Shown here one piece after another: positions 1 to 8,673 of a stretch of 40,697 bases of DNA. Source of the DNA: Nonomuraea sp. SBT364 (GTDB lineage: Bacteria; Actinomycetota; Actinomycetes; Streptosporangiales; Streptosporangiaceae); the NCBI RefSeq assembly GCF_001083785.1, contig NZ_LAVL01000070.1:1-40697 (forward strand), written 5' to 3'. How positions within the stretch are numbered: position 1 is the first letter of the stretch; each line of letters begins with the position of its first letter. Position numbers and translations under genes: made by a program. The notes beneath the pieces were generated by a model. That model was not told where the DNA came from. It saw only the letters and a list, made by a program, of their open reading frames with translations, and did not search any database.

Positions 1-48
1 CAACTCTGGCCTTGGACACACCACCCACGCTGTTGACCAAGGCGGTTG

Positions 49-126
49 CCTATGTCCCGAGACACACTCTGTTGAAGTTTCCTATGTCTTGCGACATGAG
101 TTTCCTATGTCCTGAACCAGGACACT
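49..126. repeat. Three repeats of CCTATGTC...GACA, IS-end-like
   Basis: Three copies of the octamer CCTATGTC occur at about 49, 81 and 104. Each is followed by a GACA that makes a small inverted repeat (TGTCCCGAGACA, TGTCTTGCGACA, TGTCCTGAACCAGGACA). Arrays of TGTC/GACA half-sites like this are typical of the terminal transposase-binding region of some actinobacterial insertion sequences, IS481-like ones in particular; that link is from memory. No transposase is in the window, so the element itself would lie to the left of base 1. Confidence 0.4.
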
Positions 127-164
127 GCCGGGGGCACTCATCTCCACCAGGCTTTCCGCAATCT

Positions 165-194
165 GACCTGCGGTTTCTCAGCCGCAGGTCTTTT
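165..194 (+). terminator. Rho-independent terminator
   Basis: A perfect 9-bp stem (GACCTGCGG with CCGCAGGTC), an 8-base loop and a following TTTT run. It would end transcription coming from left of the window, probably from the mobile element whose end is suggested just upstream. Confidence 0.7.
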
Positions 195-721
195 GCTTTC
201 CAGGCCCGGATAGGTCACTGAGGACAGCTGCATGCAGCCGTAGGACCTTGATCACGGGACATACGCGGGATGATCTTGGGCGTATATTTTCAGGTCATCT
301 GCCGACGTGCCTCCCGATTGCGCCGAGTTGCCCGGCACAGATCGAGAGGCCACCGTCGTCGTCGACCGACATAGCTACTGCAAGGCCGATCGGTCGATCG
401 AGAGCTCAGCATCTCTACCAGCTATCACGCGATCGGGCTACTCGAGCTGCATGCGTCTGGACGCGACATAGCGAACTCTCCGGCCGTCTACGCAAAGATG
501 CTGCACCTTGGCAGCCACTCAATACTCCTGACCAGGATGACGCCCGATGAACACGTGATCCTTGAGTAAGCGTCAGATTCCCGTCGAACGGACACTCGGC
601 GTCATTACGTACAGATTTAGCATCGATGCGGCATTCACTACCGCCTTGCTACAGCCTGGTGGCAGATGGTAATGGTTACTCACACTTGCCCGGATGTCCA
701 TCGCCTGAAGGGAGAGTCAAC
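195..721. other. Gene-poor stretch with one possible coding remnant
   Basis: No convincing intact gene. Bases 375-569 on the plus strand form an open frame without a start codon. It reads plausibly as protein (ending MTPDEHVILE, stop at 567-569) and contains the segment YHAIGLLELHASGRDIANSP. It may be the 3' remnant of a decayed gene. Nothing else was recognised here. Confidence 0.3.
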
Positions 722-1237
722 ATGGAGCAGGCGATTTTTGGCTTAGTCGGAGTCCTGCTGGGCTCTATGATCACAGCATTCGTAACGATTTACGCAGAAC
801 ATCAAAAGAGCAAGCGCGAAGCAGCGCAGAGCGATCGACAGTACGAGCGCGAACGCCAGTCTGCACGCGACACGTTCCAGCGGGACAGCATCCTCACCCT
901 TCAGAATTCGGTAATCGATCTGATCAAGTCAGCACACGCCGAGCTCGACAGGATCATCGCCACTGCAGAGGAAACCCAGAAGTGGCCGGCTCGGCAATGG
1001 GAAACACCTACAGCTGTTGGATGGTCCGCCGCTTTGCTTCTGCTGAAGTCATCTCGGGCTCGGGTCTTCGACGAAGAGATTCGCTCGCTGGCAACGGAGC
1101 TCGAGAAGGCAGCGGGGGACTCCATCTGGGCCAAGAGTCCAGATGAGGCAGAACAGCACAGCAAGCGCCTCGAGCCACTGCTCGATCGCTTCAACGATGC
1201 GGTCGCCCGGACACTTCCTTCGTTCTACCAAGGCTGA
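722..1237 (+). CDS. Small N-terminally membrane-anchored coiled-coil protein, unknown function
   Basis: 171 aa. The ATG at 722 is preferred over the upstream in-frame start at 626 because GGGAGAG lies just before it and because residues 1-20 then form an N-terminal hydrophobic segment (FGLVGVLLGSMITAFVTIY). A charged, heptad-like stretch follows (about 22-55, rich in E, K, R and Q), then an alpha-helical domain. This is the shape of small actinobacterial and phage proteins with one TM helix followed by a coiled coil. No catalytic motif is visible. It stands alone, with no close same-strand partner. Function not recognised. Confidence 0.7.
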   Translation: MEQAIFGLVGVLLGSMITAFVTIYAEHQKSKREAAQSDRQYERERQSARDTFQRDSILTLQNSVIDLIKSAHAELDRIIATAEETQKWPARQWETPTAVGWSAALLLLKSSRARVFDEEIRSLATELEKAAGDSIWAKSPDEAEQHSKRLEPLLDRFNDAVARTLPSFYQG

Positions 1238-1832
1238 GGCCATACCTGACCGGCGACTCAGACATCAGCTGACACGCTGGGCCTACCATCCAATCCACTG
1301 CTGATGTAACCTCACCGGCGAGGCAGCCCGAACATAGCTCAGCTATCGTCCGGACAGGCTTCCGAACACCTCTTGGAGGTCAGTAGGACATGGCCCGCAG
1401 AAATGCGGGGGAAGGCGGTAGGCAGGCGTGGACTGACCTGCCCACCAAAATCTAAGGACAGCAAAGACTCGAGTGGCTTATACCGGACATGATCCAACAA
1501 GGCCGAGGCGAGTCAACTTGCGCGTCTTTCCATCCAATCGGTGATCATCTATCAATTAGAAAGGGCTCAAGCTCCAGTTTCGTGACCCGAAAGAGCGCCG
1601 AAGAGCAGAGGACCGAAGAGAAGAATTTTGCACGCGGGGCCTGAACGAGTAGAGCCTGAACGAGTAGACGTTTCGAAGAGTAGAGCACCGAGAATCATTT
1701 AGCCTGCGAGCGAAGCCTCCCCGAGCATAAAGGGTCGAACGAAGAGTAGACGGGTGGCAGCCTCTGACGGTCATGCCGAGCGAGAAGGAGGGAAATGCTT
1801 AGCCCTAAAACCCAGGGCTGAGATAGCAAGCC
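1238..1832. other. Intergenic stretch with purine-rich degenerate repeats
   Basis: No supported gene of normal size. A 21-codon frame at 1390-1455 (MARRNAGEGG...) follows GGAGG but is too short to trust. The right half, about 1590-1752, is strongly purine-rich on the plus strand and built from repeated CGAAGAG and GAACGAGTAGA units, annotated separately. Confidence 0.5.
1599..1752 (+). repeat. Degenerate CGAAGAG/GAACGAGTAGA repeat cluster
   Basis: GCCTGAACGAGTAGA occurs twice in exact 15-base tandem (1639-1653 and 1654-1668). Related units lie around it: CGAAGAGCAGAG at 1599, CGAAGAGAAGAA at 1614, CGAAGAGTAGA at 1674 and CGAAGAGTAGACG at 1740. The cluster sits about 80-230 bp upstream of the small membrane protein starting at 1833. 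The role is unknown; array decay or a regulatory array are both possible. Confidence 0.5.
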
Positions 1833-2135
1833 ATGGGCACAAATCCGGGAGCCTGGCTCTCGGGCTTGGGCCCTACCAGCGCGATCATTTTCGTAGGTGT
1901 ATGCCTTCTTGCAGTCCTGGCGATTCGCTCATTTCTTGCAGCGATCCACAAGTACGGCATACCCGAAGGAGAGATCCGCTTTGGTTTGTTGAGAATCTCA
2001 GTCCGATGGAGCCAAACACCACCAGACGAACCGAACCCTTCCGATCAACCGGAAGATGACGAGACAGTGGGGCAGTCCTCAACGCCTCAGTTGCAGGAAA
2101 AAGTGACCCCTCCTTCAGGAGGGGATGCCCGCTGA
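1833..2135 (+). CDS. Small single-pass membrane protein
   Basis: 100 aa. A TM helix at about residues 14-35 (SAIIFVGVCLLAVLAIRSFL) is followed by a short basic/aromatic stretch. The C-terminal half is polar, rich in P, D, E and S (PPDEPNPSDQPEDDE), and likely disordered. An overlapping ORF at 1754-2059 has lower-quality composition and was set aside. A strong terminator directly follows the stop, which supports this being the real transcribed frame. The function is not recognised. Its shape resembles small actinobacterial proteins of unknown role. Confidence 0.55.
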   Translation: MGTNPGAWLSGLGPTSAIIFVGVCLLAVLAIRSFLAAIHKYGIPEGEIRFGLLRISVRWSQTPPDEPNPSDQPEDDETVGQSSTPQLQEKVTPPSGGDAR

Positions 2136-2142
2136 GCATGCT

Positions 2143-2169
2143 GACCCCCCTCAATGGAGGGGGGTCTTT
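2143..2169 (+). terminator. Rho-independent terminator
   Basis: A perfect 10-bp stem, GACCCCCCTC with GAGGGGGGTC, loop AATG, then TTTG. It lies 8 bases after the stop of the small membrane protein. A second hairpin (CCCCTCC/GGAGGGG, 2107-2124) lies within that gene's last codons. Confidence 0.85.
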
Positions 2170-2328
2170 GCATCTGCCTCAGCGTGGCCACGGCGATCGT
2201 GCGCAAGGCAAAGGACATGCGGTGAGTGAGTAGTTGCAAGCCCGCCCCATCAGGCAGCGCTCTTTGGCGCAGCGTCGTTGAACTTCACCAGCAGGCGGAC
2301 ACACGTTGGCACCCGACACCGATGAACC

Positions 2329-2875
2329 TCAAGAGCTGATCGGCAGGTTGCGAGCGCGGGCACGTGCCGAGGCGCGGAGACCGCTCAGGTAGGGATGGAA
2401 GGCGTGGTGGCGGTTCTGGTCGAGGTTGAGGGGGAGATCCAGCTTGGCGATCAGCTCGGACTCCCCGGTCCAAGGCTCGTCCTGCTGGATCCAACACACA
2501 CGGGCATGGTCTGCCATCCAGGCTGTCAGAGCCTTCTCGCCGGCCTGCCCGAAGGTCAGCCGCCTCCCGCTGCCCACCCGGCGGAGTTCGAGTCCGAGCA
2601 GGCAGCCAAGACTGAGCCGCAAAGTGGACCCCTCGGCTATTGCCCCGGAAGTGATAGCGAACCCTGCTACGCAGGTTCTGCTTGCTGGCCCGGGTCACCA
2701 TGCGGCGTGGGGCGATCCCCACATAGAGGAGACGGTCGGCGGCCAAGCTGGGATGCGGTGGCTGAGTGAAGTACCACCCATAGATGCCCGCAGCAGCCGG
2801 CACCGGACCCGGACGACCCAGAACGTCGGCAGCCTCCCACAGCTTGGTCGGCTCGAGCAGTTCGGCGGAGTTCAT
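2329..2875 (-). pseudogene. GIY-YIG nuclease family protein, frameshifted
   Basis: Two minus-strand frames join into one GIY-YIG protein of about 180 aa. The first part, from ATG 2875 (GGAGGT just upstream), holds AGIYGWYF and DRLLYVGIAPRR, the two halves of the GIY-YIG signature, and runs to RYHFRGNS. The second frame continues with EGSTLRLSLGCLLG and ends with a conserved-looking LNLDQNRHHAFHPYLSGLR. One extra base near 2635-2636 causes the shift; removing it restores a continuous protein. GIY-YIG domains are small nuclease folds found in repair, homing and restriction enzymes. It is either a recent pseudogene or a sequencing error. The gene ahead of it on the same strand is the DUF2075 nuclease-helicase, 61 bp upstream. 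Confidence 0.75.
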
Positions 2876-2935
2876 CCTTACCTCCAGACCAGTTGGTACA
2901 AGGAGGCTAGAGCACGCCACCGACAAACGAGCAGC

Positions 2936-4816
2936 CTAGGCGCGCTGCTCCAACAGCCCTGCAAGGAAGTCCTGCGTCGCCGGGTCAACCGAGTACAGAG
3001 CGGTGCCCATCATGCCGCGCGTCAGCAGCACCTTGTATGTGTTGCGGATCAGCCGGTCCGCCTGCTCGTCACTGACTCCCCTCCGCATTAGCGCTGGGTC
3101 CTTGCTGGCGCTCCGAACGGTGACCAGTTTCCCGTCCCGATACACCAAGTCCGGTCCGAAGATCACACCATTCCAGTCGTACTCGAAGCCCTGGGCGGTG
3201 TAGACGCATCCGACCTGCTCGAACCCACCATCTGCGGTGGCCCACAAGGCGCTGGCCGGAGCGTTCCCCACGGCCCTGTCCCCCTTGACGTTCCACGGCC
3301 GTGCCCAATCGCCGACCCGTACGTCCGCAACCAGGCTGTCACCCGCCGGGTCGCTCCAGGACCAGCAGAACCCGGCCGTCATCCGCGCTGAGAAACCCGC
3401 TTCCAGCCTGCTCCTCAGCAGGCCATCCAGCTCGTAGGGCGACTCGGTGAGGGAAACGCCGAAGTGGTCGTCACCCGTCCACGCCATCGGAGCACCGCCG
3501 TCCAGGCCCAGCAGCCGCAGAACCCACTCCTCGTACTTGCGGCTCCCGCCACAACGGAACTGCGCGTCGAGATCGACTTGGTGCACGGCAAGTCCGAGCG
3601 ATTCGGCGTAGGTGGTGATGTCGGCAACACGCCCCATCTCGCCAGGCCGTACCACTTGATGCTCATCCAACAGGAACACCGGCACCCTCGCCGCGTCGAT
3701 CAGCTCATCCAGTTGCGGCCGGCCCGTCCGTTGCGTCGCCTTGGTGAACCTGTTCTCCGAGGTCTCGCGGATACGGTGAGCCTCATCGCAGATCAGCACG
3801 TCCAGTTCGTTCGGCTTCGCCGTCATGAAGTTGTTGAAGTACTTGAACATCCCCTTCAACCGGGTCGAGCCCTTGGCGACGACTCGCCTCATCGTCTCGG
3901 TGAAGGAACGTGAACCGGTGGCGTGCAGCGCCGAGTATCCCCGGTCGGAGAGTTCCCCGAGCAGGGACAGTGCGATGACGCTCTTGCCGGAGCCTGGCCC
4001 GCCGGTGATGATCACGACCTGCTTCGAGTTGCCCGCCCGCGCCTTCTCCACCGCGTGCAGCACCATTTCGTAGGCCAGGCGCTGTTCGGCCAGCAGGACG
4101 AACTGGTCGCGGTTCTTAATCTCGCCGGCGGCGACCTTCAGCAACTGCTTGGACGGGCGGATGGCGCTGGACAGCAGGCGATCGGCCGCTGCGGCGCCGG
4201 GTTCGGGCGCGAACTGGGCCTTGAGGTAGTCGACGAACTGGCCGCGGCGTGTCTTGCTGAAGAGCCTGGTGCGCTCGTCCTCGACGTGGTCGTAGAGGTC
4301 GTGAATGTCCGGGTCGCTGGCGTTGTGCAGGTACGCCACCCCGCGCACCGCGTTCCGATGCTGCTCCAGCGCCCCGACGAAATCGGCCAGATATTCGCAA
4401 TAGCCCCGCACCTGGACGACCGGGTGCAGCTTGGGCCGATCCCCCATGCCTGGCACCAGGACGAGTTCGGCGTCGTCCTCGTACAGTTCAGCCTGGCTCC
4501 ACTGCTTCAGCTCGACGATCAGGTAGGAGTCGGCTCCCGTTCGCCGGTCGCGCCCCGCAAGGATGACGTCGGCCCGCTTGCTGGTTAACGGGAGCTGATA
4601 CTCAATGAGCATCTCCACCCGACCGAGGCCGGCCTCGACCAGATCCCGGGCCAGAATCGGGATGCTTCGGTCCCAGGACTTGCGTTCGCCCTTGCCCGGA
4701 TTGATGCCTTGCGTGGCACGCAGGTTGTCGGCGATCACGTCGCTGAGGACGCGTTCAGCCACAGACTCGGACACCAGTTGGACCAGGCTTTCCGCCGAAT
4801 GCCGGAAGACGGCCAC
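2936..4816 (-). CDS. DUF2075 helicase with N-terminal PD-(D/E)XK-like domain
   Basis: 626 aa from GTG 4816, chosen because GGGGGT lies 6 bases upstream and homologues as I recall them begin near VFRHSAESL; a GTG at 4837 is possible but lacks an RBS. The N-terminal domain has the PD-(D/E)XK pattern: RAD at about 81-83 and IVELKQW at about 101-107. Then come a Walker A (GGPGSGKS, about 272-279), Walker B VLICDEAHR, a sensor-like DEHQVVRPGE and a C-terminal YTAQGFEYDWNGVIFG, as in SF1-like DUF2075/Schlafen-group-3 ATPases. It probably translocates on and cuts nucleic acid; a defence or repair role is inference. It is followed by the broken GIY-YIG gene on the same strand. Confidence 0.85.
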   Translation of the reverse strand: MAVFRHSAESLVQLVSESVAERVLSDVIADNLRATQGINPGKGERKSWDRSIPILARDLVEAGLGRVEMLIEYQLPLTSKRADVILAGRDRRTGADSYLIVELKQWSQAELYEDDAELVLVPGMGDRPKLHPVVQVRGYCEYLADFVGALEQHRNAVRGVAYLHNASDPDIHDLYDHVEDERTRLFSKTRRGQFVDYLKAQFAPEPGAAAADRLLSSAIRPSKQLLKVAAGEIKNRDQFVLLAEQRLAYEMVLHAVEKARAGNSKQVVIITGGPGSGKSVIALSLLGELSDRGYSALHATGSRSFTETMRRVVAKGSTRLKGMFKYFNNFMTAKPNELDVLICDEAHRIRETSENRFTKATQRTGRPQLDELIDAARVPVFLLDEHQVVRPGEMGRVADITTYAESLGLAVHQVDLDAQFRCGGSRKYEEWVLRLLGLDGGAPMAWTGDDHFGVSLTESPYELDGLLRSRLEAGFSARMTAGFCWSWSDPAGDSLVADVRVGDWARPWNVKGDRAVGNAPASALWATADGGFEQVGCVYTAQGFEYDWNGVIFGPDLVYRDGKLVTVRSASKDPALMRRGVSDEQADRLIRNTYKVLLTRGMMGTALYSVDPATQDFLAGLLEQRA

Positions 4817-5010
4817 GGATCTACCCCCAGGCAGCACGAAAGATTCGTGCGGTATGGGGGCATGTCCACCATCAGAGCGGAAGCCCGTCGGGCCGCATCA
4901 CCGATACGTCCTGAAGGTTACCGGGATCTTCACTCCATCCAATGCCCGATCAATCAGTTCCTCCGACGGCGCTCTGTTACCGGGGAGATCTTCGCGTCTA
5001 TGGTGGCCAG

Positions 5011-5661
5011 GTGCAGCACCTCGCCCTCTTCGACCTGGATAGGACTCTTGTCGACCTCGATGCCGCGTTCCTGCAGTGGGCGCACGAATTCGCCGAGCAT
5101 CGGCGACTAGGGCCGGAGGGGACTGACTGGCTCGCCTCCCTGGATCGAGAGATGCATCCGCATCGAGAGGCCTTCTTCGATAAGGTCCGTCAGCACTTCG
5201 CGCTGCACGAGACCGTCGACGAACTCTGGGCCAGCTACCGCAAGCGCATGCCGCACCTCGTACGTTGTTACCCGGGTGTGCCCGCGGCTTTGGCCGAGCT
5301 TCGCGCCGCAGGATGGCGAGTCGGGATCGTCACGAACGGCATGGCCGACAACCAACTCGGCAAGCTTCAGCGGACCGGCCTCGCCGACGCAGTGGACGGC
5401 TACGCCGTGTCGGGCGTCGAGGGCATCCGCAAGCCGGAGAGCCAGCTCTTCCACATCGCTGCCGAACGGTGTGGAGCCAGCCTCGCCGAGGGCGGTTGGA
5501 TGGTCGGCGACAACCTCATCGCGGACGTCCAAGGCGCCCAGGCAGCCGGCCTGCGCGCGATCTGGATCGACCGAGGAAAGTGGCCCGGCCACGAGCACCG
5601 AGCCGACCACGTCGTCACCGACGTCATCCCAGGAATCGCCTACTTGCGTAGTACGCAGTAG
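5011..5661 (+). CDS. HAD-superfamily hydrolase
   Basis: 216 aa from GTG 5011. The longer frame from 4942 adds 23 residues with no HAD character, whereas the HAD core normally begins a few residues before FDLDRTL. All four motifs are visible: motif I DLDRT, motif II the Thr of VTNG, motif III the Lys in IRKPE, and motif IV GDNLIAD. A four-helix cap lies between motifs I and II. The layout is that of phosphoglycolate-phosphatase / YjjG-like small-molecule phosphatases acting in the cytoplasm. The substrate cannot be read from sequence. It diverges from the DUF2075 gene across about 190 bp. Confidence 0.9.
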   Translation: MQHLALFDLDRTLVDLDAAFLQWAHEFAEHRRLGPEGTDWLASLDREMHPHREAFFDKVRQHFALHETVDELWASYRKRMPHLVRCYPGVPAALAELRAAGWRVGIVTNGMADNQLGKLQRTGLADAVDGYAVSGVEGIRKPESQLFHIAAERCGASLAEGGWMVGDNLIADVQGAQAAGLRAIWIDRGKWPGHEHRADHVVTDVIPGIAYLRSTQ

Positions 5662-5780
5662 CTGAGCAGTTCGTTGCCTTCCATGCCTCTTCAGTAGTTC
5701 CTCTCGACGAAGGCCCGTGCACCCTTTATCGTCACATTGATCCCAGGGATAGCCGTCTCAAAGATCCGAAGGATCCGAGG

Positions 5781-6083
5781 ATGATGGCGACACAGGAACA
5801 GATCAACGCAGCTCGACGGATGATCGAGCAATTACGTGACCAGCACGCCAACGACGTGCGCAAGCTCGTCGGCTTGCTCGAAAGCGGCGCGATGAAGGGC
5901 AGGGCCGCGGACCGGCTCATCGAGGACTGCAAGGCATGGGACTTGGCGTATAGAAGCGTCTTCCAGCGAGCACTCGCGCTGGTCGACTCCACTCCCGCGA
6001 GCCCCGAACCGGCGAAGCCGATGGATTCGCTGGGCCAGTGGCCAGGGCGGTCACCGGTCTTTCCGCCTGGGGAGTCACGCTGA
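5781..6083 (+). CDS. Small helical protein, probable WXG100-like partner
   Basis: 100 aa (MMATQEQIN...). AAGGA lies about 9 bases upstream of ATG 5781; the adjacent ATG at 5784 is an alternative. The first 75 residues are predicted helical, and a Pro-rich tail follows (STPASPEPAKPM). No clear WXG motif is present, but the size, the helix-turn-helix shape and the coupling to the next gene by a TGATG overlap fit a small partner of a type VII (ESX)-like substrate pair. That role is inference. Confidence 0.7.
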   Translation: MMATQEQINAARRMIEQLRDQHANDVRKLVGLLESGAMKGRAADRLIEDCKAWDLAYRSVFQRALALVDSTPASPEPAKPMDSLGQWPGRSPVFPPGESR

Positions 6084-8119
6084 TGAGCCCACCTCCGAAC
6101 CAGGTTGGCATCGATCCCTCCCTGATGACGCAGTTGATCGGCGAGATCAAGCGCCTGCAGCAGGCATGGACGGCCGCGGATGCCCAGCTCGGCAGGGCAC
6201 TGAGTTCGATCGGCACGAGCATGACCGGCCCGGGACTACTGAGGGATATCGGCTTCCGGATCGCCCAGGAGGTTCCCGACCTACAGCGTCGCCTGGATCT
6301 CATCGTCGCTATACAGAAGATCGGTCTCGACAAGGGCGTGATCTGGGCGGATGAGACGCTCTGGGCCTCGTACTCGCCGGCGAGCGGCGCGGCAGCGGCT
6401 AAGTCAGTTGCCGACCAGCTTCGAAAGGCGGGAAAGGATGCCGCCAGCGTCGACGGCCGACTGGTCCTCTCCCGCCAGACGCTCGACCTGCTGGAGAACC
6501 ACCAGCGCGATCCCTACTTCGCCGTCGCCTTCGCCAAGGAGGTACCGCCCAAGGAACTCAAAGCCCTTCTAGGGGATCTCTACTTCTCGGAGCGGCGTTC
6601 TCTCGAAGACATCTGGAAGAAGGCACCCTCCTCGGAGGTGGACCGGTTGGCGATGGCTCTGAGCGTGACGCTCGGCACGGCCTCGCGAGGAGTCGGGGAC
6701 ATGAAGCTCCCCAAGAGCTACGCGGATGAACTGATCGCAAGAGACGGCGATGTGGCGAGTGGCCGCGTTGTCGACCAACTCCTGAGGTACGGCAGCTTCG
6801 ATGACGCCTTCCTCCTCGACGTAGCCAACAAGGTCTTCGACAACGCTTCCAAGCCGCAAGCCGAGCAACAGGACATCGTGGGGTTCGGGCCGGGGTTGGC
6901 CGCCGCCTTGGCGAACAACGCCAGAGTGGCCCAGGATTTCTTCACCGACCCTGTACGGAAGCCGCTGGCCTTCTTGATGAGGGAGAACTACTGGGGCAGT
7001 GGCAGTCGGGAACTCGGCAGAGCCATCGAGGCAGCAGCGACGACGTTCCGCGACAACGGTCAGCCTCCAGACACTTCGAGAGGGTACAAGTCAGCTCTGA
7101 TCGCATCCTGGGCCGTCCACTTCTGGGCCGACCCCGAGGCGCAAGCGGCGCTTCCGGACACTCGACAGAGCGCTGCTCGCGTTTTCACCGCCTACATGAG
7201 CGATGTGAACCGGATCTCCCGCGAGACCGAAGAGGCCCCCGGCGTCACCCCGCTTCAAGACACAGACCCGGTGCTGCCGGGCAAACAGCCGTACGGAGCC
7301 CTGTTCGGCTACGAAACTGCGAAGAGCGCCATGACTTGGGCGTTCAAGGACACCGAAGCCCTCAAGACCGTCATGGAAGGCCACGGGAAGTACAGCGCGA
7401 TGGTTCTCGACGCCCAGGCGGCGCAGATTGTGAAGGCCAATGAAGCGATCTTCGACAAGTGGCGCAGCAGCCATCCCGACGCGACCAAGACCGAGATCGA
7501 GGCTCAACGACAGAAGATCCTTGTGGACAGCATGGCAGGCGCCACAGGGGAAGATTTCAAGGCTAGAGTGCAAGACCTGGGTAGGTCGCTCAAATTCGTC
7601 GTCGACGCAGGCAATCTCTCCGAGATCAACGCTGCGGACGCCAGGGACAAGACGCGTGAAGCGTTGAAGGATGCGGCAACCAGCACGCTGAAGCTCGTAC
7701 TGACGCCTGCGGGTGATTGGGTCGTGGGCGGATACGAGTTTGTGGAGAGCAACGTGGGCGACAAGGTCAAGTTCGAGGACGGGAAGAAGGCCCGGGACGA
7801 GGCGGAGACCACCCTCTTCACGAGCAAGAACATGTTCAGAGACCTGACCGCTGATGCCCTGATGCGGCACAGGCTTTTTGGGGGAAGCACGGCATCCACG
7901 CATCCGCACGCGTCTGAAAACTATGCGAAGAACACGCCGCAAGACTTCATCAAAGACGGCGATATCCTGCCCGGAAGCGCAATGACTTCACTGCAGGAGT
8001 ATGCGTATCACGAGTGGCTGAAATTCTCGCCGGCCTCGGGTATCTTCCGTGATGTCGGCAATGCCGTAGAGGAAGGATTCCGGCCACAGCCGCCCCCATA
8101 CCCCGAGGCAGACGAATGA
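6083..8119 (+). CDS. Large WXG100-like protein, probable type VII-associated
   Basis: 678 aa from ATG 6083, which overlaps the previous stop as TGATG; the in-frame start at 6038 is rejected for that reason. The N-terminal ~80 residues are an amphipathic two-helix WXG100-like domain. A long helical body (about 80-600) follows, with repeated segments such as LLENHQRDPYFAVAFAKEVP. A Pro-rich C-terminus ends EGFRPQPPPYPEADE. Large actinobacterial proteins with this plan (DUF6571-like, from memory) are thought to be surface or secreted type VII clients. No toxin active site was recognised. It is translationally coupled on both sides, to the small helical protein and to the lipoprotein. Confidence 0.75.
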   Translation: MSPPPNQVGIDPSLMTQLIGEIKRLQQAWTAADAQLGRALSSIGTSMTGPGLLRDIGFRIAQEVPDLQRRLDLIVAIQKIGLDKGVIWADETLWASYSPASGAAAAKSVADQLRKAGKDAASVDGRLVLSRQTLDLLENHQRDPYFAVAFAKEVPPKELKALLGDLYFSERRSLEDIWKKAPSSEVDRLAMALSVTLGTASRGVGDMKLPKSYADELIARDGDVASGRVVDQLLRYGSFDDAFLLDVANKVFDNASKPQAEQQDIVGFGPGLAAALANNARVAQDFFTDPVRKPLAFLMRENYWGSGSRELGRAIEAAATTFRDNGQPPDTSRGYKSALIASWAVHFWADPEAQAALPDTRQSAARVFTAYMSDVNRISRETEEAPGVTPLQDTDPVLPGKQPYGALFGYETAKSAMTWAFKDTEALKTVMEGHGKYSAMVLDAQAAQIVKANEAIFDKWRSSHPDATKTEIEAQRQKILVDSMAGATGEDFKARVQDLGRSLKFVVDAGNLSEINAADARDKTREALKDAATSTLKLVLTPAGDWVVGGYEFVESNVGDKVKFEDGKKARDEAETTLFTSKNMFRDLTADALMRHRLFGGSTASTHPHASENYAKNTPQDFIKDGDILPGSAMTSLQEYAYHEWLKFSPASGIFRDVGNAVEEGFRPQPPPYPEADE

Positions 8120-8664
8120 GGGCACGCGCACCGATCTTTCTACTGGCTGCGACGCTCGGCATCATCACCGCATGCTCGTCACCGCCCCCTCAGCGAGATC
8201 AACGCCCTCTGGGAGTCGTCACCGCATCCCCGGGCGAATGCGGCCTGATCTCGAGCCAGGCCATTTCCCGGGCGACCGGCCTCGACGACTTCTACGCCAG
8301 CGGAACGAGAACGGTATCCCACTTCTCCCACTGCATCGTGTCCAAGTCAGCAGACATGCAGGAACCGGTGCGATTGTCGTTTGAGCTGCACGACCCTTTG
8401 CAGTTCTCTCTGGAGGGCTTGGAACGCAGAAGAGTCGCCGACAAGGGCACCGCCCTACCTGCGGAAATCGGCCCAGGATACAGTGCGCTCTTGAGGCGTG
8501 AGGACGGTGAGCCTGCTGGCGCTTACGTCTCAGCATGGACGGCCAATGGCACCAAAATGCTATCCATCAGACTCTATCTAGGAGCGTCCGGCAGAGATCA
8601 CCGGGCAGACGTCATCGAGTTCGCCAGGCAATTGCGTCCCGTTCTGCTAACCAGCAGATCCTGA
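8116..8664 (+). CDS. Secreted lipoprotein
   Basis: 182 aa. The start overlaps the stop of the preceding gene (ATGA). The N-terminus is a classic lipoprotein signal peptide: two Arg, a hydrophobic core (APIFLLAATLGII) and a lipobox TAC with the lipidated Cys at about residue 20, followed by SSPPP. The mature domain has two more Cys (GECGLIS and FSHCIVS) that could form a disulfide. It resembles the small DUF3558-like actinobacterial lipoproteins (CGLIS...A..G near the mature N-terminus), a tentative match. It probably acts at the outer face of the membrane together with the WXG100-like protein it is coupled to. Confidence 0.85.
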   Translation: MRARAPIFLLAATLGIITACSSPPPQRDQRPLGVVTASPGECGLISSQAISRATGLDDFYASGTRTVSHFSHCIVSKSADMQEPVRLSFELHDPLQFSLEGLERRRVADKGTALPAEIGPGYSALLRREDGEPAGAYVSAWTANGTKMLSIRLYLGASGRDHRADVIEFARQLRPVLLTSRS

Positions 8665-8673
8665 GGCCGACGG

